DNA of 64,000 bases from positions 124,001 through 188,000 of the forward strand of contig AMYZ01000002.1 in NCBI GenBank assembly GCA_000335715.1, written 5' to 3'. The DNA is from a beta proteobacterium L13 (lineage in GTDB: Bacteria; Pseudomonadota; Gammaproteobacteria; Burkholderiales; Chromobacteriaceae). The notes beneath the pieces were generated by a model. It worked only from the letters and a program-made list of their open reading frames with translations. It was not told where the DNA came from and did no database searches. Below, one piece after another: positions 37,716 to 46,492 of the stretch. The translations under genes were made by a program, and so were the position numbers. The number at the start of each line of letters is the position of its first letter. Positions within the stretch are counted from its first letter, which is position 1.

Positions 37716-38678
37716 ATGCCATTCCAGTTGGTGATTCCCGATGACTACCAGCACGCCAGCCTCGCCTGCCGCAGCTTGTTCCAGCATCCCGGTATCCAGA
37801 CCACGGTGCTGGGCGACCTGCAACGCGACCCGGCAGCGCCTGCCGCGCTGGCACGGGCAGATGGCTTGTTGCTGATACGAGAGCGCACGCAGATCGACGC
37901 CGCCTTTCTCGCGCGCTACCCGCAGCTGAAGCTGCTCAGCCAGACCGGCAAGCTGGCGCGTAACGTGGACGTAGCGGCCTGCCAGCAAGCCGGCGTAGTG
38001 CTGATGGAAGGCAACGGTAGCCCGATAGCGCCGGCCGAGCTGGCCTGGCTGCTGATGATGGCCACACGCCGCCAACTACTGCCGGCGGTACAAGGGCTGT
38101 ATGCCGGACAGTGGCAAACCAATCTCGGCCGCGCCATGCACGGTGACACGCTGGGCATTCTGGGTTTTGGCAAGATCGGCCAGCGCGTGGCGGGCTTTGC
38201 CCGGGCCTTTGGCATGCAGGTGGTGGTGTGGGGTAGCGAGCGCGCCCGCAGCGAAGCGCTGGCTCTGGGCTACCAGGCCGCCGCCAGCCGGGCCGACTTC
38301 TTTAGCCGCTGCGACATCGTCAGCGTGCACCAGCGCCTGGTGGCGGCCACTGCGGCCAACATCGGCGCCGACGACCTGGCACTGATGAAGCCAGACGCGC
38401 TGTTCGTCAACATCAGCCGTGCCGAGCTGGTAGCCGACGGCGCACTGTTGGCCGCACTGCAAGCCGGCCGGCCCGGCTTTGCCGCGCTGGACGTGTTTGA
38501 ACAAGAACCGGTGTACGACCCCGCCCACCCGCTGCTGCAGCTGCCGAACGTACTGTGCACGCCGCATCTGGGCTATGTAGAGCAACACAGCTACGCCCAG
38601 TACCTGGGGCAGGCTTTCGACAATGTGGTGCGCTATCTGGGCGGCGAGTGCAGCCACCTGGTAAAGGCCGCGCCATGA
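37716..38678 (+). CDS. D-isomer-specific 2-hydroxyacid dehydrogenase family protein
   Basis: A 320-residue NAD(H)-dependent enzyme. The Rossmann motif is TLGILGFGKIGQRVAGFARAFGMQVVVWG (about 144-172). The catalytic set is present: Arg in NISRAELV, Glu in EQEPVYDPAHPL, and His in CTPHLGYVE. Close to phosphoglycerate-dehydrogenase-like proteins, but without a regulatory domain, so the substrate is open. ATG 37716 has AGGAG upstream. Its stop overlaps the next start by ATGA, so the two are coupled. Confidence 0.9.
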   Translation: MPFQLVIPDDYQHASLACRSLFQHPGIQTTVLGDLQRDPAAPAALARADGLLLIRERTQIDAAFLARYPQLKLLSQTGKLARNVDVAACQQAGVVLMEGNGSPIAPAELAWLLMMATRRQLLPAVQGLYAGQWQTNLGRAMHGDTLGILGFGKIGQRVAGFARAFGMQVVVWGSERARSEALALGYQAAASRADFFSRCDIVSVHQRLVAATAANIGADDLALMKPDALFVNISRAELVADGALLAALQAGRPGFAALDVFEQEPVYDPAHPLLQLPNVLCTPHLGYVEQHSYAQYLGQAFDNVVRYLGGECSHLVKAAP

Positions 38679-39451
38679 TGTACGGGTGGCTGATGCTGCT
38701 GGCGCTGCTCAGCCTGCCACTGCAGGCGGCCACGCTGCGCTTTGTCGGCACCGACTTCCCCGGCGTGCTGCAGGCCGGCTCGCCGCGGCCCTATGGCCTG
38801 GCCGTGGACGTGATCAACACCGTGTGCCAGCGCGAGCAGCTGGACTGCAGCATTACCCTGCTGCCGTGGCCGCGGGCGCAGTCGGCCGTGCAGCATGGCC
38901 AGGCGGACATATTGATCGGCCCTTACCGCAACCGCGAACGCGCCCGCTTCCTGCAGTTTTCGCGTTACCCGCTGTACGTTGATACGCTGCACTGGTACCG
39001 GCTGGCTAACCGCCAGCTAGCCTGGAACGGCGACTTTGCCAGCCTGGCCGGCCTGCGCCTGGGCATTACCCGGGGCTGGACGCTGGGCCAGGGCTACGAA
39101 AGCGCAAAACCGCTGCTGGATGTCGATATTGCCGACACGCTGGAGCAAAGCATGATCAAGCTGCAGCGACACCGGCTGGACCTGGTCGCCAGCAACGAGC
39201 GCACGGCGCAATCAGTACTGGCTCGTCTGGGCCTGAACGACATCGTGCCCTTGCTGCCGGCCATCAGCCAGCAAGGCGGTTTCTTTGGCTACGGTCTGCA
39301 TCTGGCCCGACGCGATGACGGCTTGCGCTTCGAGCAGGCACTGTCACGGCTGGCAGAAAGCGGCGAGCTGGCCCGCCTGAGCCTGCGCCACGGCCTGGCC
39401 TACCCTGGCAAAAATACCCACTGGCCAGACTACCTGCGCCAGCTACCGTAA
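38675..39451 (+). CDS. Periplasmic substrate-binding protein (SBP_bac_3-like)
   Basis: A 258-residue secreted protein with signal peptide MMYGWLMLLALLSLPLQAA. The solute-binding fold includes GLAVDVINTVCQREQLDCSITLLPWPRAQSAVQHGQADILIGPYRN and a second-lobe SLAGLRLGITRGWTLGQG. No permease or ATPase gene is next to it, so it may be an orphan binding protein or a sensor partner. Translationally coupled to the dehydrogenase before it. The ligand is unknown, probably an amino acid-like molecule. Confidence 0.82.
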   Translation: MMYGWLMLLALLSLPLQAATLRFVGTDFPGVLQAGSPRPYGLAVDVINTVCQREQLDCSITLLPWPRAQSAVQHGQADILIGPYRNRERARFLQFSRYPLYVDTLHWYRLANRQLAWNGDFASLAGLRLGITRGWTLGQGYESAKPLLDVDIADTLEQSMIKLQRHRLDLVASNERTAQSVLARLGLNDIVPLLPAISQQGGFFGYGLHLARRDDGLRFEQALSRLAESGELARLSLRHGLAYPGKNTHWPDYLRQLP

Positions 39452-39470
39452 ACTGTGCGTGCTGCCGCCC

Positions 39471-39483
39471 TGCGGCCAACCTT
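39471..39483 (+). repeat. Exact copy of the 13-mer repeat TGCGGCCAACCTT
   Basis: Intergenic, between the binding-protein stop and the isochorismatase-family start; it reads on as TTCGCGAAAG. Confidence 0.85.
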
Positions 39484-39500
39484 TCGCGAAAGCCTGCACC

Positions 39501-40040
39501 ATGTCTGCTACTGCCCTGCTTGTTATCGACTTCCAGTACGGCCTGATCGATATGCCACCGCTGGCCACGCGCGGCCCGGAAACCCTGGCCACGCTGAACC
39601 GGCTGATCGCCCACGCCCACCAGCAAGGGCACGAGGTGATCTTCATCCAGCACTACGCCGACGACCTGCCACGCGGCAGCGAAGCCTGGCAACTGCACCC
39701 TGGCCTCGCGCGACGCGACAGCGATGTGGTCATCGAAAAAACCGCCTGCGACAGCTTTCTGGATACCAGCCTGCGCCAGTACCTGGATAGCCGCGGCATC
39801 GAAAACCTGTGGGTAGGCGGCTACGCCAGCGACTTCTGTGTCGATACCACCGTGCGCCGCGCGGCGTCGATGGGCTACGCCGTTACCGTGGTGGCCGACG
39901 CCCACACCTGCAAGGACCGCCCCTACGTGAGCGGCGAAGCCCTGGTGGCGCACCTGAACTGGCTGTGGGGCAATATGGACGTGCCGGGCAATATGATCCG
40001 CGTGCTGCCGCTGGACGAGCTGGCCGCCGATGCGGGCTGA
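39501..40040 (+). CDS. Isochorismatase-like cysteine hydrolase
   Basis: A 179-residue alpha/beta hydrolase of the isochorismatase/nicotinamidase superfamily. The catalytic triad is visible: Asp in LLVIDFQYG (about 9), Lys in IEKTACDSF (about 78), Cys in ASDFCVDTT (about 113). A cis-peptide-type VGGYAS precedes the Cys. nadV, which uses nicotinamide, is about 1 kb away on the other strand, so nicotinamidase-like activity is conceivable but unsupported. It overlaps the next gene by 11 bases. Confidence 0.87.
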   Translation: MSATALLVIDFQYGLIDMPPLATRGPETLATLNRLIAHAHQQGHEVIFIQHYADDLPRGSEAWQLHPGLARRDSDVVIEKTACDSFLDTSLRQYLDSRGIENLWVGGYASDFCVDTTVRRAASMGYAVTVVADAHTCKDRPYVSGEALVAHLNWLWGNMDVPGNMIRVLPLDELAADAG

Positions 40041-40644
40041 CTGGCGCACGCTGCTACCCGAGCTGGCGGCCAACCTGCTGCTGCCGTGGTGGGTGTACGA
40101 CACCTGCCTGCCGGCCTGGGGCGAACGCGGCGCACTATTGTGGTCCGCCTTGCCGCCGCTGCTGTGGAGCTTGTGGGAGCTGTACCGCTATCGCCGGCTG
40201 GACGCGCTGAGCATCGTGGTGCTGGCCGGCATCGGCCTGTCGCTGCTGGCGGCCTGGGGCGATGGCGACGCGCGCTGGCTGCTGGTGCGCGAGTCGATGG
40301 TGGGCGGCGCTACCGGGCTGCTGATGCTGGCCAGCGTGCTATGGCGCAAACCCTTGCTGGCCGTGCTGGTAGCGGCGGCGGCCCGACGGCAGCCAGATAG
40401 CCCGGCAGCGGCGCTACTGGCCAGCCCCACGCCACGGCTAACGCGGCTGTGGCGTGACCTTACCGTACTGTGGGGTGGCGGCCTGATCGGCGAATGCGGG
40501 CTGCGCAGCTGGCTGGCTTTTCACTGGCCCATAGCCCGTAACGTAGCGCTGGGGCCGTGGCTGAGCTACGGCTTGCTGGCCTTGCTGATGCTGGCCGGGC
40601 TGCTATGGGGGCGCCGCCTGGCGCGGCAGCCGCTAACGGCCTGA
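40030..40644 (+). CDS. VC0807-family membrane protein
   Basis: A 204-residue protein with about six helices and the VC0807 pattern: ELAANLLLPWWVYD, SALPPLLWSLWELYRYRRLDALSIVVL, LLVRESMVGGATGLLMLASVLWRKPLL. These are related to intracellular-septation/DUF3159-like membrane proteins. The function is unknown. ATG 40030 lies inside the 3' end of the hydrolase gene, so the two are probably coupled. Confidence 0.78.
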   Translation: MRADWRTLLPELAANLLLPWWVYDTCLPAWGERGALLWSALPPLLWSLWELYRYRRLDALSIVVLAGIGLSLLAAWGDGDARWLLVRESMVGGATGLLMLASVLWRKPLLAVLVAAAARRQPDSPAAALLASPTPRLTRLWRDLTVLWGGGLIGECGLRSWLAFHWPIARNVALGPWLSYGLLALLMLAGLLWGRRLARQPLTA

Positions 40645-40653
40645 AACAGGCGC

Positions 40654-40684
40654 AAAAAAGCCTGCCGGTGTTGACGGGCAGGCT
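40654..40684 (-). terminator. Terminator after the nadV/SnoaL pair
   Basis: On the minus strand AGCCTGCC, an 11-base loop, GGCAGGCT and six T in all. It lies 22 bases past the SnoaL-like gene stop and also faces the end of the VC0807-family gene. Confidence 0.8.
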
Positions 40685-40705
40685 GTGGCCGGCAGTGCAG
40701 GCGAG

Positions 40706-41068
40706 TCAGCCCGGCTGTTCCAGCTGCGGCTCACCCATGATGGTGGAAGCATCCACAATGCGGCCATTCTGCACGCGGTAGATCATGGTCATGGCCACCT
40801 TGCCGCGCCCGGCCGGGAAATTGCGGGTAACGATTTCCTCGTCTATCACCACCTCGCCCACCACCACCCGGCGCAGCAGCTGCGCGTGCAGATCCGGCTC
40901 GGCAAAGCGTAGCTTCATGCGCTGGCGGATTTCATCCTGCCCCTGCGCCACCAGCGTAGCCGGGTACTGGTACATGCAAGCGTCCTGCGCATAGCAGGCC
41001 AGCAGTGCATCCAGATTCTTGGCGTTATAGGCGTCCAGCTGGGCCTGTATCACTTGTTCGGGGCTCAT
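40706..41068 (-). CDS. SnoaL-like / NTF2-fold protein
   Basis: A 120-residue cone-fold protein with the steroid-isomerase-like pattern: EQVIQAQLDAYNAKNLDALLACYAQDACMYQYP, GQDEIRQRMKLRF, VVVGEVVIDEEIVTRNF, VAMTMIYRVQNGRIVDASTIMGE. ATG 41068 has a strong GGAGGAAAG site and overlaps the nadV stop (ATGA). Coupling suggests a role linked to nicotinamide use, but the fold is catalytically diverse and nothing more can be said. Confidence 0.85.
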   Translation of the reverse strand: MSPEQVIQAQLDAYNAKNLDALLACYAQDACMYQYPATLVAQGQDEIRQRMKLRFAEPDLHAQLLRRVVVGEVVIDEEIVTRNFPAGRGKVAMTMIYRVQNGRIVDASTIMGEPQLEQPG

Positions 41069-42453
41069 CTTTCCTCCAGGTGCAGGGCGGCGCGGGCGCG
41101 GATGTCGACCAGGGTTTCGTCTACCAGCAGACGGCCGTTTTCCCACACCACGCGCATTTGCAGGTCGATATCGGAAACACGCTCCAGGGTATTCACGCCC
41201 CAGGCGGCGCGGCTGTCGCGCGCGGCCACCACGCGGCCGCCCAGCGAACGTTTGCCGGGGTCGGTTACCGGGTCTTTGAACACGTCGCGCCACTCGCCAT
41301 TGATGCAGATGGCCGAGCACTTCAGCGCCATCTTGTGCGTGTCGCGGTCCAGCTTTTGCAGCAGCTCGGCGCCCATGCCGAAAGCCACGTTGTCGGCGCT
41401 GTAGCCCAGCTTGGCCAGGCGCGACAGGATGGCGTCGATGCTGGCCAGGTTGACGCCATCGCCCTGGATCACGCGCACGTGGTTCAGCACGCGATAGCCT
41501 TTGCTATTGACCGTGGTACCAAAGCTTGCGGCCAACCTTTCCACCACTTCGGCCACCACTTGTACCGGCTCGCCGGAATCCGGGCGGATCACCACGGTGG
41601 CGCCGCTGTCTATCACCTGCTGGCGCAGGCGTTCGCCCCATAGCTCGCTCACGGCGTGGAACACGTCGTAGCTGTCGCTCACCACCGCCAGCAGCGCACC
41701 GGGCTTGGCAAAGCGGGTCAGCATATTGGCAAAGGCTTCGCCTTCTTGCGCACGGCCCCAGGCCGTGATGGTGGAATGCTCGGCCGCCGGGATGGAAAAC
41801 GCGGCGCACGGCTCGTGGTAGTGGCGGCGGGCAGCCACCAGCGCGGCCAAGGTGTCGCTACCCTGGAAGTTCACCAGGTGCGCCAGGCCGCCGATTTCCG
41901 AGCTTTCGTAGCTGGACACGCCGCGGGCGCCAAAGTCATGCAGCTTGAACGGCAGGCCGGACAGGTCGTCGGCAGTCTGTTGCAGGTAGCGGCGGATGAT
42001 TTCCTTGGCGCGGAAGCTGCGCGTGGCCACGCTGATGGGGTACCACACGCGCAGCAAGGCCGTTTCCAGGAACGACACCCCCCAGAACAGCTCGGGGTCG
42101 GTGGACTCGATGGTAATCATCGGGATGCCGGTAGGCACCAGCTCGCCTTCCGGCACCGCGCGGATGCGCACAGGCCAGTAACCGTCGTGCTGCTGCACAA
42201 TGCGCTCGAAACCGGCGCGGTTGAACGGCAAGCCGTGCAGGGCCACCACCGCCTCGGCCTCATCGATATGCTCGCGGGTAATGCGCTGGCTCAGGTAATC
42301 CTTCAGCAGGCTTTGCAGGCCAAAAAACAACACATGCGACGCCGTGCCACCCCGTGCCGCCACGTAGGAGTACATACCCTGCGTGCCAGGTGGATATTGC
42401 GCCCAGTGGCTGAGTTTGTAGGAATCGCTATTGAGGATGGGATTAATGATCAT
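41065..42453 (-). CDS. nadV: Nicotinamide phosphoribosyltransferase NadV
   Basis: Makes nicotinamide mononucleotide from nicotinamide and PRPP, the deamidation-independent NAD salvage route. The 462-residue product has the Nampt pattern: LNSDSYKLSHWAQYPPGTQGMYSY, SRIP-like AFSIPAAEHSTITAWG, VSDSYDVFHAVSELWG, VIRPDSGEPV, VIQGDGVN and FGMGAELLQK. ATG 42453 (MIINPILNSDSYK) fits the family. An upstream in-frame ATG at 42513 is possible, and neither has a good ribosome binding site. Confidence 0.93.
   Translation of the reverse strand: MIINPILNSDSYKLSHWAQYPPGTQGMYSYVAARGGTASHVLFFGLQSLLKDYLSQRITREHIDEAEAVVALHGLPFNRAGFERIVQQHDGYWPVRIRAVPEGELVPTGIPMITIESTDPELFWGVSFLETALLRVWYPISVATRSFRAKEIIRRYLQQTADDLSGLPFKLHDFGARGVSSYESSEIGGLAHLVNFQGSDTLAALVAARRHYHEPCAAFSIPAAEHSTITAWGRAQEGEAFANMLTRFAKPGALLAVVSDSYDVFHAVSELWGERLRQQVIDSGATVVIRPDSGEPVQVVAEVVERLAASFGTTVNSKGYRVLNHVRVIQGDGVNLASIDAILSRLAKLGYSADNVAFGMGAELLQKLDRDTHKMALKCSAICINGEWRDVFKDPVTDPGKRSLGGRVVAARDSRAAWGVNTLERVSDIDLQMRVVWENGRLLVDETLVDIRARAALHLEER
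41527..41539 (+). repeat. Exact copy of the 13-mer repeat TGCGGCCAACCTT
   Basis: Inside nadV, where the coding strand reads AGG TTG GCC GCA and encodes Arg-Leu-Ala-Ala. Confidence 0.82.
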
Positions 42454-42593
42454 GGTATGGGCACAGCATGGGTAAACGACCCCTAGCATACGCTGCCGAA
42501 ACGGTAATGTCATAGTGCGTGGTTTGTAAGCAACTGGCGGGATGGCATACCATCAGCCCATCGTCCCTTCGGACTCGCGAAAGACTCGCCCCC

Positions 42594-44474
42594 ATGGCGC
42601 ACCACCCGAACCAGTTTGACCTGCTACGCACGCGGCGCTTTGTGCCGCTGTTCATCACCCAGTTTTTTGGTGCTTTCAACGACAACCTGCTGAAAAACGC
42701 CGTGGTGGTACTGATCAACTTCCACGGCATGCAAATGCTGGGGCTGGCGCCCGAACTGATGATCCAGCTGGCTGCCGCGCTGTTCATCCTGCCTTTTTTC
42801 CTGTTTTCGGCTACCGCCGGCCAGCTGTGCGAAAAGTACGACAAGGCGGCCGTTGCCAGGGTGGTCAAACAGATGGAAATCGCCATCATGCTGGTAGCGG
42901 CACTGGGCTTCTGGCTGCATAACGGCGTAATCCTGATGAGCACCATCCTGCTGATGGGCATCCACTCCACGCTGTTTGGCCCGCTGAAGTTCAGCGTGCT
43001 GCCGCAGTACCTGAAGCCGCAAGAGCTGGTAGGCGGCAACGGCCTGATCGAGATGGGCACCTTCGTGTCCATCATCCTGGGGCAGGTAGCCGGTACCGTG
43101 CTGGTAAATGCCGACCCCAGCCGCATCACACTGATCGCCGCCCTGCTGGCCTGCGCGCTGGCCGGTTATGCCTCGGCCCGCGCCATGCCGCCGGCACCGC
43201 CTACTGCGGCCAAGCTGCCGATAGACTGGCACATCGGCCGCCAGACCTGGGCCATCATCCGCGAAGCCAAACAGAACCGTGCCGTGTGGCTGTCGCTGCT
43301 GGGTATTTCGTGGTTCTGGTTTCTGGGCGCCATTTACCTGTCCAAGCTGCCTACCTACGCCAGCGATGTGCTGGGTGGCGACGCCAGCGTCTATACCCTG
43401 CTGATGACGCTGTTTTCGCTGGGTGTGGGGGTAGGCTCGATGCTGTGCGAGAAACTGTCCGGCAGCAAGGTAGAGCTGGGCCTGGTGCCGTTTGGCTCGC
43501 TGGGCCTGTGCCTGTTCGGTATCGACCTGTACTTTGCCACCCCGGCTGCCGCCGCACAGGCACTGGACTGGCTGGCTTTTGTGCGCGACATCGGCCACTG
43601 GCGCCTGATGGCCGACTTTACCCTGATCGGCATCTTTGGCGGCTTCTATATCGTGCCGCTGTACGCTCTGATCCAGAGCCGTGCCGCGCCGGCGTTCCGC
43701 TCGCGCGCCATTGCGGCCAACAACATCCTGAACTCGCTGTTCATGGTAGCAAGTGCGGTGTTTGCCGCCGTGCTGGCTGGCATGGGGGTGAGCATTCCTA
43801 GCGTGCTGCTGGTCGCTGCCCTGCTGAACCTGCTGGTCGCCGCGTACATCTACAGCCTGCTGCCGGAATTCATGATGCGCTTCCTGGTGTGGATCGCCAC
43901 CCACACGCTGTACCGCATCCGCCACGAGGGGCTGGAGCACATCCCGGAAGAAGGCCCGTGCGTGCTGGTCTGCAACCACGTCAGCTTCATGGATGCGCTG
44001 ATTCTGGCCGGCGCCGTACGCCGCCCGGTGCGCTTCGTGATGGACCACAACATCTTCAAGGTACCGCTGCTGAACTTCGTGTTCCGTACCGCCCGCGCCA
44101 TCCCCATTGCCCCGGCCAAGGAAGACCCGCAAGCCAAGGCGCGGGCGTTTGACGCCGTGGCCGCCGCGCTGGCCGAGGGCGAAGTGGTGTGCATCTTCCC
44201 CGAGGGCAAGATTACCTACGACGGCCAGATCAACCCGTTCAAAAGCGGCATCGAAGAAATCGTGGCGCGCACCCCAGTGCCGGTGGTACCCATGGCGCTA
44301 TGCGGCATGTGGGGCAGCTTTTTCTCGCGCCGTTACGGCCCGGCCATGCTGAGCTGGCCGCGCCGCGCCTGGTCGCAAATCGCCCTGAAAGCCACGGCAC
44401 CGGTACCGGCGCCGCAAGTCAGTGCCGCCGGCCTGCAACAAGCCGTCAGCCAGCTGCGCGGCGACTGGCAATAG
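42594..44474 (+). CDS. LplT-like MFS transporter fused to a PlsC-type acyltransferase
   Basis: A 626-residue inner-membrane protein. Residues about 1-420 are a 12-helix MFS unit of the lysophospholipid transporter (LplT) kind, beginning RRFVPLFITQFFGAFNDNLLKNA. Residues about 435-610 are a PlsC domain with CNHVSFMDAL (HX4D), AIPIAP, FPEGKIT (FPEG) and VPVVPMAL. Together they would flip and re-acylate lysophospholipids. The larger proteobacterial fusions add an AMP-binding acyl-ACP synthetase (Aas) domain, which is absent here. It is divergent from nadV. ATG 42594 has a weak ribosome binding site. Confidence 0.88.
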   Translation: MAHHPNQFDLLRTRRFVPLFITQFFGAFNDNLLKNAVVVLINFHGMQMLGLAPELMIQLAAALFILPFFLFSATAGQLCEKYDKAAVARVVKQMEIAIMLVAALGFWLHNGVILMSTILLMGIHSTLFGPLKFSVLPQYLKPQELVGGNGLIEMGTFVSIILGQVAGTVLVNADPSRITLIAALLACALAGYASARAMPPAPPTAAKLPIDWHIGRQTWAIIREAKQNRAVWLSLLGISWFWFLGAIYLSKLPTYASDVLGGDASVYTLLMTLFSLGVGVGSMLCEKLSGSKVELGLVPFGSLGLCLFGIDLYFATPAAAAQALDWLAFVRDIGHWRLMADFTLIGIFGGFYIVPLYALIQSRAAPAFRSRAIAANNILNSLFMVASAVFAAVLAGMGVSIPSVLLVAALLNLLVAAYIYSLLPEFMMRFLVWIATHTLYRIRHEGLEHIPEEGPCVLVCNHVSFMDALILAGAVRRPVRFVMDHNIFKVPLLNFVFRTARAIPIAPAKEDPQAKARAFDAVAAALAEGEVVCIFPEGKITYDGQINPFKSGIEEIVARTPVPVVPMALCGMWGSFFSRRYGPAMLSWPRRAWSQIALKATAPVPAPQVSAAGLQQAVSQLRGDWQ

Positions 44475-44500
44475 GCACGCTGTGGCACCGCCGCCAGGCT

Positions 44501-44513
44501 TGCGGCCAACCTT
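44501..44513 (+). repeat. Exact copy of the 13-mer repeat TGCGGCCAACCTT
   Basis: Intergenic, 27 bases after the transporter-acyltransferase stop and before the cupin gene. Confidence 0.85.
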
Positions 44514-44581
44514 GGGCTGTGCCACAGTGTCAAACATAATCAACAGCTTGTACAAAGATACCAATACAGAGGAGTAGGGCC

Positions 44582-44962
44582 GTGTCGAGCGCCAATGATA
44601 TTGTGTTATTTCACCAGCAGGACATTACCCCGGATACCTTTGCCGCCCCGCTGGAGCGCCGGCTGAGTGGCGAATGCGAACAAAGCGTGGAGCTGCACTA
44701 CAGCGACCCTACCGGCCAGTTTCATGCCGGCCTGTGGTCGGGTGGCGTGGGTGCCTGGCGCGTGAAGTACACCGAGTGCGAATTCTGTACCCTGCTGGAA
44801 GGCCACGTACGCCTCTTGGGCGACGATGGCAGCGTGGCCGACATCCGTGCCGGCCAACACTTCGTGATTCCGGCGGGCTTTGAAGGCGTATGGGAAGTGC
44901 TGGAACCGGCCAAGAAAACCTTTGCCGTGTTCGAAGAAGACCGACTGGCGCACAAGGAATAA
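44582..44962 (+). CDS. Cupin-domain protein (DUF861/EutQ-like)
   Basis: A 126-residue single cupin. Cupin motifs are degenerate: GAWRVKYTECEFCTLLEGHVRLLGDDG (strand and Glu ligand) and IRAGQHFVIPAGFEGVWEV. A Trp-rich GLWSGGVGAW region matches the cupin_3 subgroup. Metal ligands are incomplete compared with classical cupins. The start is GTG 44582 with an AGGAG site upstream. Enzymatic role unknown. Confidence 0.85.
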   Translation: MSSANDIVLFHQQDITPDTFAAPLERRLSGECEQSVELHYSDPTGQFHAGLWSGGVGAWRVKYTECEFCTLLEGHVRLLGDDGSVADIRAGQHFVIPAGFEGVWEVLEPAKKTFAVFEEDRLAHKE

Positions 44963-44979
44963 GCTGCACCCATCGGTAA

Positions 44980-45017
44980 AAGCAAAAGCCCCGGTCACAA
45001 GACCGGGGCTTTTGCTT
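44980..45017. terminator. Bidirectional terminator between the cupin and rluF-like genes
   Basis: A perfect 17-bp stem AAGCAAAAGCCCCGGTC with a 4-base loop ACAA, between converging genes. Confidence 0.88.
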
Positions 45018-45024
45018 GGCTACC

Positions 45025-45762
45025 CTAGAACTTCTCGCTCTCCAGCAAGTAGCGCCACTGGCCCTGCTGCAAGTCACCCAGGCGCACGCGGCCGATGCGG
45101 ATGCGGTGCAGGCGCTCGATGTCCAGCCCGACGGCAGCGCACATGCGCTGGATATGGCGGCGCTGCTGTTGGCGCAGCACAAAGCACAGCTGGCGGTCGC
45201 TCTGGCGGCTGACACGGGCCGCGTCCAGCGTGTCGCCGTCGGCCTGAACGCCTTTGCCCAGTGCGGCCAACTGTTCGGCCGTGGCAGGGGTTTTCAGCCA
45301 TACCAGGTATTCCTGTTCGCACTCGCCGGCCAAGAGCTTGCGCGCGACACGGCCGTCTTGCGTCAGCACCAGCAGACCGGACGCGTCTACGTCCAGCTTG
45401 CCCGCTGCGGCCAACTTGTGCTGGTGCTTTTTCAGGAACATCACGCCAGAGCGGTCTTGCTCGGCACGGGTTTCCGGCTTGACCAAGAGCCAGGCCGGGC
45501 GCTCGCCCTGCATCTCGGCCGGGCCGCTGACAAAGCCTACCGGCTTGTACAGCAAGATGGTGACGCGCTCGGCCTGCACGTTCAGCGCGCCGCTTTCCAG
45601 CGTCACGGTCTGATCGGGGCGCACGCGGCTACCCAGCACGTTGACTACTACGCCATCTACTTTTACCAGCCCCTGTTCGATAAATTCATCCGCTTCGCGG
45701 CGGGAGCATAAGCCCAGCTCGGTCATGCGTTTGGACAGGCGGATAGTGTTGTCGTCGCTCAT
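45025..45762 (-). CDS. RsuA/RluF-family pseudouridine synthase
   Basis: A 245-residue rRNA pseudouridine synthase, most like RluF (23S U2604). It has an N-terminal S4 RNA-binding domain (IRLSKRMTELGLCSRREADEFIEQGLVKVDG) and a catalytic domain with KLDVDASGLLVLTQDGR holding the catalytic Asp, ECEQEYLVWL and RRHIQRMCAAVG. The RxLD catalytic motif reads KLD, an Arg-to-Lys change. The substrate position is inferred from overall similarity to RluF and is not certain. Confidence 0.85.
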   Translation of the reverse strand: MSDDNTIRLSKRMTELGLCSRREADEFIEQGLVKVDGVVVNVLGSRVRPDQTVTLESGALNVQAERVTILLYKPVGFVSGPAEMQGERPAWLLVKPETRAEQDRSGVMFLKKHQHKLAAAGKLDVDASGLLVLTQDGRVARKLLAGECEQEYLVWLKTPATAEQLAALGKGVQADGDTLDAARVSRQSDRQLCFVLRQQQRRHIQRMCAAVGLDIERLHRIRIGRVRLGDLQQGQWRYLLESEKF

Positions 45763-45853
45763 GGCGCATACCTCTAAACATTCAAGCGGGGATTATCGCC
45801 GCTTTTGCCGCTGGCGCGGTGGGCAATACGGCCCTGCCCGCGGCGGCGGCTGT

Positions 45854-45883
45854 AAAAAAACCCCTCGGTATACCCGAGGGGGT
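45854..45883 (-). terminator. Terminator after the yfaZ-like gene
   Basis: On the minus strand an AACCCCCTCGG...CCGAGGGGTT hairpin followed by T residues (seven A at 45854-45860 on the top strand). It lies 22 bases past the stop. Confidence 0.85.
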
Positions 45884-45904
45884 TGTCAGCCAGGGTGCCG
45901 GCAA

Positions 45905-46456
45905 TCAGAAAGCTACCGAGACACCAGCATACGCGCCGTCGGCCAGCTTGATATTGCGGCGGCTGTCTTCACGCTTCACTTCTACCGCGCGGTAGCCTAC
46001 TTCGACACCCACCATTTTCAGCGGGCTCCAGCGTAGGCCGGCCATGGTGTCGGTGACTTGTTTCACGGTACCGCTGCTGGCACCGGCTCCGGCGTAAAAG
46101 CCGTGCACAAAGGCTTCGGCATTCATCGGCAGGTCCACGGTCAGGCGGCCACCCGCCATGGCGGCGCTAGCCGGGCCATCGGCTTCCAGATACACCAGCT
46201 TGCCACCCAGATCCAGGCGCAGCAGGGTGGGTACCGGCAGGCCGATCATCACGCCGGCAGCACCCAAGCTGGGTTTGTCGCCACGGCGGTCTTTGTTGTC
46301 CGATTTGACGTAGTCCAGTGCCAGACCGGGGCCAAGGCCGGTAGGCATGCGGGTAACAAAGCGGTATTCGCTGCCCGCAGCAATGGTGGTGTCGCCAGCG
46401 TGGGCGGCAAGGGGCATGGCCAGCAAAGCGGCGGCCAACAGGGTGTAGCGTGTCAT
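45905..46456 (-). CDS. YfaZ-family outer-membrane protein
   Basis: A 183-residue precursor with signal peptide MTRYTLLAAALLAMPLAAHA. It is rich in alternating beta-strand segments: LGPGLALDYVKSDN, RLDLGGKLVYLEA, GGRLTVDLPMNAEAFVHGFYAGAG, MVGVEVGYRAVEVKRED. It ends with aromatic Phe (GVSVAF), typical of small outer-membrane barrels. The YfaZ family has no established function. It has its own terminator and probably its own promoter. Confidence 0.82.
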   Translation of the reverse strand: MTRYTLLAAALLAMPLAAHAGDTTIAAGSEYRFVTRMPTGLGPGLALDYVKSDNKDRRGDKPSLGAAGVMIGLPVPTLLRLDLGGKLVYLEADGPASAAMAGGRLTVDLPMNAEAFVHGFYAGAGASSGTVKQVTDTMAGLRWSPLKMVGVEVGYRAVEVKREDSRRNIKLADGAYAGVSVAF

Positions 46457-46492
46457 TATCGTTATCCGTTAATCATGAAGAGCGCGGCCATA

